In this document: one piece after another, positions 40,091 through 49,229 of the stretch
Numbering within the stretch: position 1 is the first letter of the stretch
Layout: each line of letters opens with the position of its first letter
Assembly (NCBI RefSeq): GCF_024346355.1
Contig: NZ_JAGQCU010000007.1
Location: 1-64,000, forward strand
Origin: Cyanobium sp. ATX 6A2
GTDB taxonomy: Bacteria; Cyanobacteriota; Cyanobacteriia; PCC-6307; Cyanobiaceae
DNA length: 64,000 bases
Direction of reading: 5' to 3'
The notes under the pieces: model-generated
What the model was told of the DNA's origin: nothing
The model's input: the letters and a program-made list of their open reading frames with translations, nothing else
Database searches by the model: none
Program-made: the position numbers and the translations under genes

Positions 40091-40210
40091 GGATTGGCCG
40101 CCTGACAGGTGGCCGTTGACGAAGGGCAGGCCGCTGTGGGTAACTGGCTAGGCATCCGGTGCTGCCGGTGCTGGAGTGGCCGCGAGAACCCCGGTTCCGC
40201 GTGTCCCCGT

Positions 40211-40282
40211 TGGGCCGTCGCCAAGTGGTAAGGCAGCGGGTTTTGGTCCCGCCATTCCTAGGTTCGAATCCTAGCGGCCCAG
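40211..40282 (+). tRNA. tRNA-Gln (anticodon TTG)
   Basis: A 72-nt cloverleaf: acceptor TGGGCCG/CGGCCCA, D arm GCC...GGC, anticodon stem GCGGG/CCCGC with loop TTTTGGT (TTG), T arm CTAGG-TTCGAAT-CCTAG. It lies 19 bp ahead of the HAD gene. Confidence 0.95.
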
Positions 40283-40301
40283 TTTTTCGAGCTTCCACAC
40301 C

Positions 40302-41075
40302 ATGCCGGACACCCCGTTGCTGGTGTGCGACTTCGACGGCGTGCTCGTGGACGGCATGCCGGAGTACTGGTGGTCGGCCCGTCGCGCGGTCCTGCAGCTG
40401 CAGCCCGGCCTGGCTCTCCCCGAGCAGGCCCCCCCCGGCTTCGCCCGTCTGCGGCCCCTGATGCACCAGGGCTGGGAAATGGTGCTGATGGCGGCGGAAC
40501 TCTCCCGCTCCGATCTGGATCTGGAGGGCCTGCTGGCCGCCTACGACGATGCCCTGCCCCGGGTGCTCAAGGACTGGGGCTGGGGCTCGGAGCAACTCCA
40601 GACTGCGCTCGAAGATGTGCGCCGGCAGGCCCTGGCCCACGACCTGCCGGGCTGGCTGGCCCTGCATCGCTTCTTCCCCGGCGTGGTGGAGCGGCTGCGC
40701 CGGCTGGCCGGCGAGCACAGTGAGTGGCTGGTGCTCACCACCAAGGGAGGTGCCTTCGCCCGCCGGATTCTTGAGGCGGCGGAGCTGGAGCCACGCACCG
40801 TCTACGGCCATGAGCAGGGCAGCAAGCCCGAGGTGCTGGAGCGCTTGCTGGCCGAGGGCAGGCCGCTGTGGTTTCTGGAGGACCGGCGGCCGACGCTCGA
40901 GCAGGTGCTCGAGCGACCGCAGCTCCAGGCCGTGCGCTGCTTTCTGGTGAGCTGGGGATACCTGGCACCCGGGGACGCCCAGGACCTGCCGGAGAGGATC
41001 CAGTGGCTGGAGCCGGCGCAGTTCCAGCAGCCCCTGGCGCAGTGGCCAGGATCAGATAAAGTACGTGTGTACTAA
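40302..41075 (+). CDS. HAD-superfamily hydrolase
   Basis: The protein has 257 residues. Motif I is CDFDGVLVDG (Asp10, Asp12), motif II VLTTKGG (Thr), motif III is around GSKPEVLERLL (Lys) and motif IV is LWFLEDRRPTLEQV (Glu-Asp). A helical cap lies between about 40 and 130. Phosphatase activity is likely; the substrate is unknown. Its last codons overlap the LexA box of recA. Confidence 0.85.
   Translation: MPDTPLLVCDFDGVLVDGMPEYWWSARRAVLQLQPGLALPEQAPPGFARLRPLMHQGWEMVLMAAELSRSDLDLEGLLAAYDDALPRVLKDWGWGSEQLQTALEDVRRQALAHDLPGWLALHRFFPGVVERLRRLAGEHSEWLVLTTKGGAFARRILEAAELEPRTVYGHEQGSKPEVLERLLAEGRPLWFLEDRRPTLEQVLERPQLQAVRCFLVSWGYLAPGDAQDLPERIQWLEPAQFQQPLAQWPGSDKVRVY
41060..41073 (+). promoter_or_regulatory. 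LexA (SOS) box upstream of recA
   Basis: AGTACGTGTGTACT is a perfect palindrome and fits the cyanobacterial LexA consensus RGTACNNNDGTWCB at every position. It lies 120 bp before the recA ATG and runs into the stop codon of the upstream gene. Confidence 0.85.
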
Positions 41076-41193
41076 GCGCCGCTGAGACGCAGGCCCCCTT
41101 CGGTGGCACTTGCTTGCTGGGACCGTCAGGTCCGTGCCGGCCTCCTTGGCTCCGGCAGGATCAGCCCGCGGTCCGTTCCATCGCGCCATCTCC

Positions 41194-42426
41194 ATGCCCG
41201 CCGACCCGACGGCCGCCAGCTCCAGCGATCCCCGTTCGCACCACCGCCACCCCTCCCCCCACTCCGCCATGGCCCCCACCGGTAACACCGCCAGTGCCGC
41301 TGCAGCTTCTTCGGCAGCTGCCGGGAGCGCCGCCGCTGCTGGCAGCCCCGCCGATGCCCGGGTCGCGGCCGAGCGCGACAAGGCCCTGGGCCTGGTGCTC
41401 AATCAGATCGAGCGCAACTTCGGCAAGGGCTCGATCATGCGGCTGGGGGACGCCTCCCGCATGCGGGTGGAGACCATCTCCACCGGCGCCCTCACCCTCG
41501 ATCTGGCCCTGGGCGGGGGCTATCCCAAGGGCCGGGTGGTGGAGGTCTACGGGCCTGAGAGCTCCGGTAAGACCACCCTCACCCTGCACGCCATCGCCGA
41601 GGTGCAGCGCCGGGGCGGTGTCGCTGCCTTCGTGGACGCCGAGCATGCCCTCGACCCGTTGTACGCCGCGGCCCTCGGGGTCGACATCGAGAACCTGCTG
41701 GTCTCCCAGCCCGACACCGGTGAGATGGCCCTGGAGATCGTCGACCAGCTGGTGCGTTCCGCCGCCGTCGACATCGTTGTGATCGATTCGGTGGCCGCCC
41801 TCACGCCGCGGGCGGAGATCGAAGGAGAGATGGGCGATCTGGCGGTGGGTAGCCAGGCCCGTCTGATGAGCCAGGCGATGCGCAAGATCACCGGCAACAT
41901 CGGCAAATCAGGTTGCACGGTGATCTTCCTCAACCAGCTGCGCCAGAAGATCGGCGTGACCTACGGGAACCCGGAAACCACCACCGGCGGCAACGCCCTG
42001 AAGTTCTACGCCTCGGTGCGTCTGGATATCCGCCGCATTCAGACACTCAAGCGTGGCACTGAGGAATACGGCATCCGCGCCAAGGTGAAGGTGGCCAAGA
42101 ACAAAGTGGCACCGCCCTTCCGCATCGCTGAGTTCGACATCCTCTTCGGCCGTGGCATCAGCACGCTGGGCTGCCTGCTCGACCTCGCCGAGGAAACCGG
42201 AGTGGTGGTGCGTAAAGGTGCCTGGTACAGCTACGACGGAGACAACATCGGTCAGGGACGGGACAACACCATCACCTGGCTGGAGCAGAACCCGCAGCAG
42301 TGCACGGTTGTGGAGCAACTCACCCGTCAGAAGCTCACCGAGGGCTCTGAGGTGTCGGCCAACTCGATGAAGCCACTGGTGGCTGCTGCCCGTTCAGGCG
42401 AGGTGCGGGCCGCCGCCGCCGACTGA
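41194..42426 (+). CDS. recA: Recombinase RecA
   Basis: DNA strand-exchange protein and co-protease for LexA. The ATG at 41194 gives MPADPT..., matching the N-terminus seen in related cyanobacteria, and 410 residues; an ATG at 41269 is possible. About 55 N-terminal residues form an Ala/Ser-rich extension. Walker A is GPESSGKT (120-127), with [30 protein letters not shown] and [20 protein letters not shown] following. A LexA box lies upstream. Confidence 0.97.
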   Translation: MPADPTAASSSDPRSHHRHPSPHSAMAPTGNTASAAAASSAAAGSAAAAGSPADARVAAERDKALGLVLNQIERNFGKGSIMRLGDASRMRVETISTGALTLDLALGGGYPKGRVVEVYGPESSGKTTLTLHAIAEVQRRGGVAAFVDAEHALDPLYAAALGVDIENLLVSQPDTGEMALEIVDQLVRSAAVDIVVIDSVAALTPRAEIEGEMGDLAVGSQARLMSQAMRKITGNIGKSGCTVIFLNQLRQKIGVTYGNPETTTGGNALKFYASVRLDIRRIQTLKRGTEEYGIRAKVKVAKNKVAPPFRIAEFDILFGRGISTLGCLLDLAEETGVVVRKGAWYSYDGDNIGQGRDNTITWLEQNPQQCTVVEQLTRQKLTEGSEVSANSMKPLVAAARSGEVRAAAAD

Positions 42427-42441
42427 TCCCGGACGGCGGTC

Positions 42442-42816
42442 TCAGGACTGGGGTTTGGCTGAGTGCGCCACGCTGTCGACGCCGCCCTGGGCCTCCGCGG
42501 AGGCCGGGGCGGGCTCCTGCAGCACCTGGGCAACGCGCTGAAGTTCCTGAATGGCGTCAGCGCCTTCAAGCTTCACCAACTCATGACCATCGCGGGATTC
42601 CACCCAGCTGATGCCGAAGTCGGACACCAGGAAGCGAACCATGTGGTTGGTCCCCAGGTTGGCCACAAATGAGGCACCAGATCCCTCGAGCCCCTCGCCG
42701 CAGCTGTAGCACGTAGCGGCCAGGCCACGCTTCTGGAGGCTGCCGGCCAGCGCTTCAAGACTGAGCACCAGATCGTGAACGAGACAGCGGTATTGCTCCG
42801 CCAGGCGAGGAAACAT
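42442..42816 (-). CDS. DUF1815 family protein (cyanobacterial)
   Basis: From the ATG at 42816 the protein has 124 residues starting MFPRLAEQYRCLVHDLVLSL, the common start of DUF1815; an ATG two codons upstream is possible. CYSCGEGL and FLVSDFGISWVESRDGHEL are conserved parts. No membrane segment is seen. The family is widespread in cyanobacteria and of unknown function. The last about 25 residues (PAPASAEAQGG...) are extra. Confidence 0.8.
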   Translation of the reverse strand: MFPRLAEQYRCLVHDLVLSLEALAGSLQKRGLAATCYSCGEGLEGSGASFVANLGTNHMVRFLVSDFGISWVESRDGHELVKLEGADAIQELQRVAQVLQEPAPASAEAQGGVDSVAHSAKPQS

Positions 42817-42839
42817 GGGCATCAAGCCAGAATATTCCC

Positions 42840-42858
42840 GAAGAATAAGCTTTTCTTC
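42840..42858 (-). promoter_or_regulatory. Inverted repeat in the DUF1815 leader
   Basis: GAAGAATAAGCTTTTCTTC pairs GAAGAA with TTCTTC around an AAGCTT core, 24-42 bases upstream of the DUF1815 start in a locally AT-rich stretch. Operator or RNA hairpin; function unknown. Confidence 0.4.
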
Positions 42859-42950
42859 AGATTCTTGTGGGTGTAAATACCCATCCCCACACCGGGCTGT
42901 TCCATGTCGGCCGATCGGGAGCGGGAGCTCTCGGCTGCCGCAGCGCTGGC

Positions 42951-43199
42951 TCAGCCGTCGGCGAGTGTCCACAATCCGACCGCGGGACCGATGAACCGCA
43001 CCGTGACCCAGAAGATCGCCAGGGCGGCGATGCCGATCCAGGCCCCCCGGGTGGTGATGGCCACGAAGCGATCAGCCTGGTTGCGGGTGAGCGGCAGCCA
43101 GGGGGCGACCCGCGGGGAGTCGTCCACCTTGGCCGCCGCGCTCGGGCGGCTCTGCCGTGGGGGGAGTCCCTGAATGTTGCGCCGCCTGGCTTCGCCCAT
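42951..43199 (-). CDS. DUF2839 family small membrane protein
   Basis: The protein has 82 residues: MGEARRRNIQGLPPR at the start, PWLPLTRNQADRFVAITTRG, and a single hydrophobic helix AWIGIAALAIFWVTVRFIGP near the C-terminus. This is the DUF2839 pattern found across cyanobacteria. Probably a one-helix membrane protein; no role is known. Confidence 0.82.
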   Translation of the reverse strand: MGEARRRNIQGLPPRQSRPSAAAKVDDSPRVAPWLPLTRNQADRFVAITTRGAWIGIAALAIFWVTVRFIGPAVGLWTLADG

Positions 43200-43273
43200 C
43201 GGATTCGCGTGTGCTCTGCGAGCAGGCTAGTCAGCCTCCTGGGCGGCTCCTGGCGCGTCCGGCCCTAGGGCTG

Positions 43274-44716
43274 TCAGTGCGGCAGCAGCCGGCTCAGCTT
43301 CAGCCAGGGATCAAGGGCGGTGAGCACCTGCCGGCCCCAGCTCCTGCCGCGCAGCCGTCCATCGAGGATGGCCAGGCGCCCCCCTGCGCGGCGCAGACCC
43401 GCCACGGCCAGCTGCAGCCGGGTGAGGCCATCGGGCAGCAGGCGCTCCCGGAACCAGTCGCGACCCTGGCGCCGCAGGGCCTGCACCTGGGCGGCCGTGA
43501 GCGGATCCTCCAGGCTGGCAATCGGTAACAGGGCCACCACCACCTGGCAGGGCAGGGGCAGACGCTGCTGCTGCTCCAGCCACCAGCTCCAGCGGCAGCA
43601 GAGCACGCCGTTGGCCTCCGGTGCGGTGCTCTCCTGCACCACCCGGCTGCCGAATTCGGCGGCCAGGCCACTGGTGAGGGCCCGGCGCAGTGCCCCGTCG
43701 TCGAGCAGGATCACGGTCAGTCCCGCCTGTCCCAGCACCAGACGCCGGCACTGCTCGAGAAGGTGCTGGCCGAAGTGGGGGCTGTTGGGCAGCGGCTGCC
43801 TCAGCGGGGCGAACAGGGGCAGGGGGTCGGCCAGGGGCGGATCCCCCAGATCCACACACACCTGGGGGCTGAGTCCTAGCTCCTGACCCGCCTGGCGGGC
43901 CGGGCCGAGCTGGCCGATCACCACAGCGCCGCGGTGCTCGAGCAGCCCCTGGAGCACCTGCAGGGGTTCCAGGGGCTGACGATGCAGGGTCCACTGCAGC
44001 AGCCGGGAATCGCGCTGGGCCCAGCTGGTCCAGCGCCGGTTGCCGCTGGCCAGCCAGCGGGGCCAGGGCTGGGGCAGGGGCCCCAGCAGGGCCAGCAGCT
44101 GCCGCAGGGGGGCTTCGTCCTCCTCCGCCAGGGGCACCAGGCCGCCGGGGCTGGGCGGATGCCGCAGGACCTGGCGACTGAGCCTGGTGTGGAGCTCCAG
44201 CACTGCGGCGGCCGCGCTCGGCTGGGCGCGCTGCAGCTGGTCCCAGTGGTTGGGCTCCAGCCGGATCGCCAGTGCCTCCCGGAGTCGCCCATCGAGCTGC
44301 TCGACCTCGGGGATCACCAGCTGCCGGTCCGCGAGGATCCGTTGCTGCCAGGCCGCCACCAGCTGGCGGTGGCTGAGCAGCCAGACCCTGGCCTCACCGG
44401 GTTCGTCTCCCTCCAGGCAGGGCAGGGCCAGCCCTGGGTCGGCTGCCATCAGCCGCGGCAGCTCCAGCTGCAGCAGCCGCTGGCGCAGGGGTTCGCTCAC
44501 CACCACCGCCAGGCGGCTGTCGCTGAGGGCCAGGGGCACCAGCAGGCTGATCAGCCAGCTCGGATCAGTGCCCGGGGCCAGGCGCACCAGGGTGTGGTCG
44601 CCGCGGCGCAGGCTGCGGCCCACCAGGCGGCTGAGGGTGAGGTGATGGGGCCAGCGCTCGCATCCTTCCCGCTGCAGCAGGGCCTTGAGCTGGTGGTGGG
44701 CGCGGGCTTCGAGCAT
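43274..44716 (-). CDS. DinG-like helicase relative, degenerate motifs
   Basis: The protein has 480 residues. The C-terminal part resembles DinG/XPD-type helicase domains: FRERLLPDGLTRLQLAVAGL then AILDGRLRGRSWGRQVLTAL, the positions of motif VI and the late ILD.R. region. The QxxGR of motif VI is replaced by QLAVAGLRR and no Walker A GxGKT is visible in the N-terminal half, so ATP hydrolysis is doubtful. Cyanobacteria often carry such a gene next to tyrA. Divergent from tyrA, with 59 bp between. Confidence 0.55.
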   Translation of the reverse strand: MLEARAHHQLKALLQREGCERWPHHLTLSRLVGRSLRRGDHTLVRLAPGTDPSWLISLLVPLALSDSRLAVVVSEPLRQRLLQLELPRLMAADPGLALPCLEGDEPGEARVWLLSHRQLVAAWQQRILADRQLVIPEVEQLDGRLREALAIRLEPNHWDQLQRAQPSAAAAVLELHTRLSRQVLRHPPSPGGLVPLAEEDEAPLRQLLALLGPLPQPWPRWLASGNRRWTSWAQRDSRLLQWTLHRQPLEPLQVLQGLLEHRGAVVIGQLGPARQAGQELGLSPQVCVDLGDPPLADPLPLFAPLRQPLPNSPHFGQHLLEQCRRLVLGQAGLTVILLDDGALRRALTSGLAAEFGSRVVQESTAPEANGVLCCRWSWWLEQQQRLPLPCQVVVALLPIASLEDPLTAAQVQALRRQGRDWFRERLLPDGLTRLQLAVAGLRRAGGRLAILDGRLRGRSWGRQVLTALDPWLKLSRLLPH

Positions 44717-44775
44717 CCGCCGTCAGCCGGTGAGAGGGAATCGTAGGAAGCTGGCCGCAGGGCACTGCAGCAGTG

Positions 44776-45684
44776 ATGACAACACCCCCTCCCCAGGCTG
44801 GCCCCCAGTCCCTTGCCCTGGCTGGCCTGGAGGGCCCGATCGGCCTGGTGGGCCTGGGCCTGATCGGCGGTTCCCTGGGGCTTGATCTGCAGCGCTGCGG
44901 CCTCGAGGTGCATGCCCTGGTGCACCGTGCCGGCACGGCCGAGCGGGCGCGGCAGCGCGGCCTGGCCCAGGTGGTGGACACCGACGCCGCGGTGCTGGCC
45001 GGCTGCCGGCTGGTGGTGCTGGCGTTGCCCCTCGACCGCCTGCTGGATCCCTCCCCCAGCCTGCTGGCCGCCCTGCCGCCCGAGGCGGTGGTGACCGACG
45101 TGGGCTCGGTGAAGGCGCCGGTGCTGCAGCGCTGGCGCGGCCTGCATCCCCGCTTTGTGGCCAGCCACCCGATGGCCGGCAGCGCCGAGGCCGGGGTGGA
45201 GGCTGGCCGGGCGGATCTGTTCCGGGGGCGCCCCTGGGTGGCTACGCCGGAGGCCGGGGGCGATCTCGCCGCCCTGGCCGCCGTTCAAGCGCTGGCCGAG
45301 GCGGTGGGCGCCTGCTGGCTCACCTGTGATGCCGCTGCCCACGACCGGGCGGTGGCCCTGATCTCCCATCTGCCGGTGCTGGCCAGTGCAGCTCTGTTGC
45401 TGGCGGCCGAACGGGGGGCCGCCGGCGGGCCGCCGGAGTGGCACCTTCCCGCGCTGGCGCGTGCCCTGGCCTCCAGCGGCTTTGCCGACACCACCCGGGT
45501 GGGCGGAGGGAACCCGGAACTCGGTGTGCTGATGGCCCGCTGCAACCGCGAGGCGGTGGCCGAGGCCCTGGCCGGCTACCGCCACTGCCTTGATGGGCTC
45601 GAGCAGCTGCTGACCGCGGAGGACTGGCCAGGGCTGGAGGAGGAGCTCGGCCGCTGCCGGCAACTGCGGCCGGAATTCCTCTGA
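44776..45684 (+). CDS. tyrA: Prephenate/arogenate dehydrogenase
   Basis: Oxidative decarboxylation step of tyrosine synthesis; cyanobacterial enzymes usually use arogenate and NADP. The product has 302 residues. The dinucleotide fold is GLVGLGLIGGSLG, with VVLALPLDR, VTDVGSVKAPV and HPMAGSAEAGVEAG (substrate loop) and HDRAVALISHLP later. A GTG one codon upstream is possible. Confidence 0.93.
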   Translation: MTTPPPQAGPQSLALAGLEGPIGLVGLGLIGGSLGLDLQRCGLEVHALVHRAGTAERARQRGLAQVVDTDAAVLAGCRLVVLALPLDRLLDPSPSLLAALPPEAVVTDVGSVKAPVLQRWRGLHPRFVASHPMAGSAEAGVEAGRADLFRGRPWVATPEAGGDLAALAAVQALAEAVGACWLTCDAAAHDRAVALISHLPVLASAALLLAAERGAAGGPPEWHLPALARALASSGFADTTRVGGGNPELGVLMARCNREAVAEALAGYRHCLDGLEQLLTAEDWPGLEEELGRCRQLRPEFL

Positions 45685-45694
45685 GGGCTAGCGG

Positions 45695-47218
45695 TCAGGG
45701 CCGCAGCTCCAGCTCCAGGCCCCGGCTCGCCAGCAGCTGGCGGCAGGCGGTGAGGGCCGAGAGACTCACCCCCGCCGTGCCCTCCCCGGGGTAGATGGCA
45801 TCGCCGCAGAGCCACAGGCCCGCCAGGGGAGTGCGGCTGGCCAGGCCGAAGGGGCCGAAGCAGCGCGGCCGCTGGCCCAGTCCGCCCACGAAGCCGAAGG
45901 GCCGGCTGGTCCAGCGGGCAAAGCCCCGTGGCGTAGCCAGCTCGGCATGCAGCCAGGCCTCTGGAGGCAGGCCCAGGCCGCGCTCCAGACCAGCCTGGAT
46001 CGAGCGCCGGGCTTCGGCCTTGGCGGCGTCGTAGGCGCTGGGCTCGTGGGCGAACCAGGGCCGCGCTGGCGTGAACACGCTGGCGATCACCGTGGCCTGG
46101 CCGGCCGGGGCCCGGCCGTCACCCTCCTGACTCACCGACACGAACAGGGAGCCCGGACTGGTGCCGTCGAACTGCAGGTGGGTGGGCACGGAGTCCGGCA
46201 GCGCCGGCCGCGGCACCGCCCCGTAGAGCACCAGGGCACCGGAGGGATCCCCCAGCCCCTGCAGGCGGCGGCGGTAGCCCTCAGGCAGGGCCTCGCCGAG
46301 CAGCTCCGGCAGGCTCTGGGGCGGGATGGCCAGCACCACGTCGCGGGCGATGAGGCGGCTGGGGGGGCGGTTGCGGTCGCTGTTCACCGCCAGTTCCCAG
46401 AGGCCGGAGGCGATCCGGCGCAGACCGGTGAGCCGGTGCCGCAGCCGCAGCCGGCCTCCGGCCTGTTCCAGCGCCACCTCCAGTTGATCGCTGAGGGCCT
46501 GCATCGAGCCGTGCAGATGCCACAGCCCCAGGGGCTCCTGGGCCACGGCCAGCACCGTGGCGCCGTACAGGGCGGCGGTGCGATCCGCCGGTTCCTGGGA
46601 GTAGAGCCGCAGCTGCAGATCCAGAAAGCGCCGTAGCCGCCGGTCGCCGGCGCAGCCGCACAGGTGCAGCAGGTCGGCCACGGTGGCGGCGGCCAGCACT
46701 CCCGAAGCCAGGTTGGCCGGCCCCAGGGCCCTCAGCGTCCGCGCCAGGTCCCAGGGGGTGCGGGGCGGCAGCACCGGATCGCCGGCGGCAAAGTGCCAGT
46801 TGGCCCGGTGCAGGGCGGCGCAGAGGCGCCAGAACGGTTCGCTGCCGGGAAAATGCTTCTGGCGCTCCTCCTGCCAGCGGCGGGGATCTCGCCAGAGATG
46901 CACGGGCTCGCTGCCGTCGTCGAGGTGCACCACGCAGGCTGGATCCAGGGGGGTGGCGGAGGGCAGCGCCACCCCCAGATGCCGGAACAGGCGGGCGTGG
47001 CTGCCCCCGGGCTCCAGCCCCGCCACCTGGGTGGCCCCCACATCAAAGGTGTAGGGGCCGCGGCGGAAGGTGCCGGCGCAACCGCCGCTCTGGTGGTGGG
47101 CCTCCAGCAGCTCCACCGCCAGGCCTGAGCGGGCCAGCAACGCCGCCGCCGTGAGGCCGCCGATGCCTGCTCCCACCACCACCACATCGCGGGGGTCGCC
47201 ATTGCGGAGCTCGCTCAT
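45695..47218 (-). CDS. CrtD-like carotenoid C-3',4' desaturase / FAD-dependent oxidoreductase
   Basis: From the ATG at 47218 the product has 507 residues. The FAD fold is VVVVGAGIGGLTAAALLARS, with GGCAGTFRRGPYTFDVGATQ, ACVVHLDDGSEPVHLWRDPR and, near the end, LWLCGDAIYPGEGTAGVSLS. The middle has RRFLDLQLRLYSQEPA and QEPLGLWHLHGSMQALSDQL. These phrases resemble cyanobacterial CrtD, which desaturates the psi end of the myxoxanthophyll precursor; CrtH (carotene isomerase) is the related alternative. It ends ten bases from convergent tyrA. Confidence 0.75.
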   Translation of the reverse strand: MSELRNGDPRDVVVVGAGIGGLTAAALLARSGLAVELLEAHHQSGGCAGTFRRGPYTFDVGATQVAGLEPGGSHARLFRHLGVALPSATPLDPACVVHLDDGSEPVHLWRDPRRWQEERQKHFPGSEPFWRLCAALHRANWHFAAGDPVLPPRTPWDLARTLRALGPANLASGVLAAATVADLLHLCGCAGDRRLRRFLDLQLRLYSQEPADRTAALYGATVLAVAQEPLGLWHLHGSMQALSDQLEVALEQAGGRLRLRHRLTGLRRIASGLWELAVNSDRNRPPSRLIARDVVLAIPPQSLPELLGEALPEGYRRRLQGLGDPSGALVLYGAVPRPALPDSVPTHLQFDGTSPGSLFVSVSQEGDGRAPAGQATVIASVFTPARPWFAHEPSAYDAAKAEARRSIQAGLERGLGLPPEAWLHAELATPRGFARWTSRPFGFVGGLGQRPRCFGPFGLASRTPLAGLWLCGDAIYPGEGTAGVSLSALTACRQLLASRGLELELRP

Positions 47219-47299
47219 CGCTCCCCTGGCCTCTGCGGCGACGGGCAGACTGATCTGTGCATCCCGCCATGCTGGCAAGCCCTCCGCCGCGGGCGCGTC

Positions 47300-48214
47300 G
47301 TGACTGCCTCCACCCACGACCTGCTGGCCCCCTGGCTCGCCGAGCGGCTGGGTCTGACGCTCCAGGGCATCGCGACTGTGAGCGGTGGTTGCATCCATCG
47401 CGCCTGGTGTCTGCGGCTGGATGGCGGTGAGAGGCTGTTCGCCAAGACCAACCAGGCCTCAGCTCTGCCGATGTTCGAGGCCGAGGCCGCCGGGCTGAGG
47501 GCCCTGGCCCGCTGGGCCCAGCCTCCCCTGCAGGTGCCCATGCCCCTGGCCGTTGGCCTGGCCGGCTCGCTGGCGGTGCTGGTGCTCCCCTGGCTGGAGC
47601 TCCAAGGCGGCGCTGGCGATCACTCCGACGACTGGCGGCAGCTGGGGCGCGCTCTGGCGGAGCTGCACCGGTGCAGCCGTGGGGGCCAGAACCGTGGCTT
47701 TGGATTCGAGGCCGACAACTTCATCGGCTCGGCGCCCCAGGCCAATGCCTGGCACGCCGAGTGGGCCCCGTTCTTCGCCGCGTGCCGCCTCGCTCCCCAG
47801 TTCAGCCGCGCGGCCGCGGCGGGTCGCCCCCTGCGCGGCGCTGCCCAGCTGCTGGCCGAGCTGCCGGCCTGGCTGGGCAGCCATGCCTGTGAGCCTGTGC
47901 TGGTGCACGGGGATCTCTGGAGCGGCAACGCCGCCCTGCTGGCCGGAGGCGGCGGGGGCGCCCTGTTTGATCCCGCCAGCCACTGGGCCGACCGCGAGGT
48001 GGACCTGGCCATGGTTCGCCTGTTCGGCGGCTTTCCGCAGGCTTTCTTCGCCGGCTACGAGGACGTCTGGACGCTGCCGCACGGGGCCGCACAGCGGTTG
48101 CCCCTGTACAACCTCTACCACCTGCTCAACCACGCCAATCTGTTCGGGGGCAGCTACTGGAGCCAGAGCCAGGCCAGCCTCGATGCCCTGCTGCGAGCAG
48201 GGCCGCCGGGTTGA
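47300..48214 (+). CDS. Fructosamine kinase family protein
   Basis: The product has 304 residues from a GTG. Features of the protein-kinase-like fold are VSGGCIHRAWCLRLDGGERL, FAKTNQASALPMFEAEAAGL, the catalytic loop LVHGDLWSGNAAL and FDPASHWADREVDLAM. Such kinases phosphorylate ketoamine adducts so that they come off proteins; the substrate here is not known. It is divergent from the crtD-like gene. Confidence 0.88.
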   Translation: MTASTHDLLAPWLAERLGLTLQGIATVSGGCIHRAWCLRLDGGERLFAKTNQASALPMFEAEAAGLRALARWAQPPLQVPMPLAVGLAGSLAVLVLPWLELQGGAGDHSDDWRQLGRALAELHRCSRGGQNRGFGFEADNFIGSAPQANAWHAEWAPFFAACRLAPQFSRAAAAGRPLRGAAQLLAELPAWLGSHACEPVLVHGDLWSGNAALLAGGGGGALFDPASHWADREVDLAMVRLFGGFPQAFFAGYEDVWTLPHGAAQRLPLYNLYHLLNHANLFGGSYWSQSQASLDALLRAGPPG

Positions 48215-48262
48215 GCGGCGGCGTGTGGGGCGTGCTGTTGACGTTCAGCCCGAATCGTGCGT

Positions 48263-48694
48263 TCAGCCCAGATAGTCAGAGCGCAGGTTCTGGATGCGGG
48301 ACATCACGGCCTGGCGCTTCTCGCCGGTGGTGAGATTCTTCCAGCTCCACTGGCCCACCACCACCAGACCGAGCAACTCCAGCAGCCCGGGCACGATCGG
48401 CAGCAGGTTGATGGTGTCGAGCACGCCCTTGATCAGCACCTGGGCCACGATCACCACCACCAGGATGCCCAGAACCTTGCCGATGCGGCCCATCTGGCTC
48501 CAGTCCACCTGATCGAGCAGCTCGTTCACACGGCCGAGGATTTCGCTGTAGCGCTCGCTGAAGCCAGCACCGGCATCCGCACCGGGCCCGGGGCTGAGAC
48601 TGGCCTCCACGGCGGCGGCCGCATCACTGACGACACTGCTTTCGGCAGCGGTTTCGGCAGCGCTTTCGGCCGCGGTGGAGGGGGTGTCGCTCAT
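48263..48694 (-). CDS. CAAD domain (CURT1-like) thylakoid protein
   Basis: The ATG at 48694 gives 143 residues. The N-terminal half is Ala/Ser/Glu-rich and disordered. Then comes VNELLDQVDWSQMGRIGKVL, two hydrophobic helices (VLGILVVVIVAQVLIKGVLD and VPGLLELLGLVVVGQWSW) and a basic end LTTGEKRQAVMSRIQNLRSD. This is the CAAD domain, the cyanobacterial counterpart of CURT1 that curves thylakoid membranes. Confidence 0.88.
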   Translation of the reverse strand: MSDTPSTAAESAAETAAESSVVSDAAAAVEASLSPGPGADAGAGFSERYSEILGRVNELLDQVDWSQMGRIGKVLGILVVVIVAQVLIKGVLDTINLLPIVPGLLELLGLVVVGQWSWKNLTTGEKRQAVMSRIQNLRSDYLG

Positions 48695-48740
48695 GGGCCC
48701 GGATCGCACAGAACTGGACAATGGTTCATAAGGTATCGGG

Positions 48741-49184
48741 GTGGCCCGCTTTGCGCCAACTGCTGTGGCCTCGCCGCCAGGTCTGCGTGACCAGCTGCAG
48801 CGGTTGTTGTCGCTGGCCGCTCCCGATGAGGGTTGCGCTCTGCTCCTGGGCGAGAGGCCCGAGGCGGAAGGGCTCTGGCGGCTCCGTGGGCTGTGGCCCT
48901 GCCTCAACGACTGGCCTCAGCCGGCCGAGCGGCAACGGCGCTTTGCGATCGATCCACGCGAGCAGCTGCTGGCCCAGCGCTGGGGCCGGACCCGTGGCCT
49001 GGAGGTGCTGGGCCATGCCCACAGCCACCCCCACAGCCTTCCCGAGCCCTCGGCCACCGACCGGCGTCTGTGCGTGACGCCGGCGCTGATGCTGATCCAG
49101 GGCCCCCGGGGCGAGCAGCGCCTCTGGTGGCTGGCCGACGACAGCCCTTCAGTTCTGCCCGTGCCGTGGAGAATGGACGGATGA
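48741..49184 (+). CDS. JAMM/MPN family metallopeptidase
   Basis: The predicted protein has 147 residues from a GTG. The JAMM zinc motif is complete: H94-S-H96-P97 in GHAHSHPHSL and S104-x-x-D107 in PSATDRRL, with the upstream Glu30 in APDEGCALLLGE. Bacterial members of this type cut residues from the C-terminus of ubiquitin-like sulfur carriers or remove such proteins from targets. The gene is 45 bp ahead of a MoeB-rhodanese gene in the same direction, which fits a role in sulfur-carrier processing. The carrier itself is not in the window. Confidence 0.85.
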   Translation: MARFAPTAVASPPGLRDQLQRLLSLAAPDEGCALLLGERPEAEGLWRLRGLWPCLNDWPQPAERQRRFAIDPREQLLAQRWGRTRGLEVLGHAHSHPHSLPEPSATDRRLCVTPALMLIQGPRGEQRLWWLADDSPSVLPVPWRMDG

Positions 49185-49229
49185 TCCGGCCCGCGGCGCC
49201 CGCGGCCACGGCATTCCCCTACTGCCACC

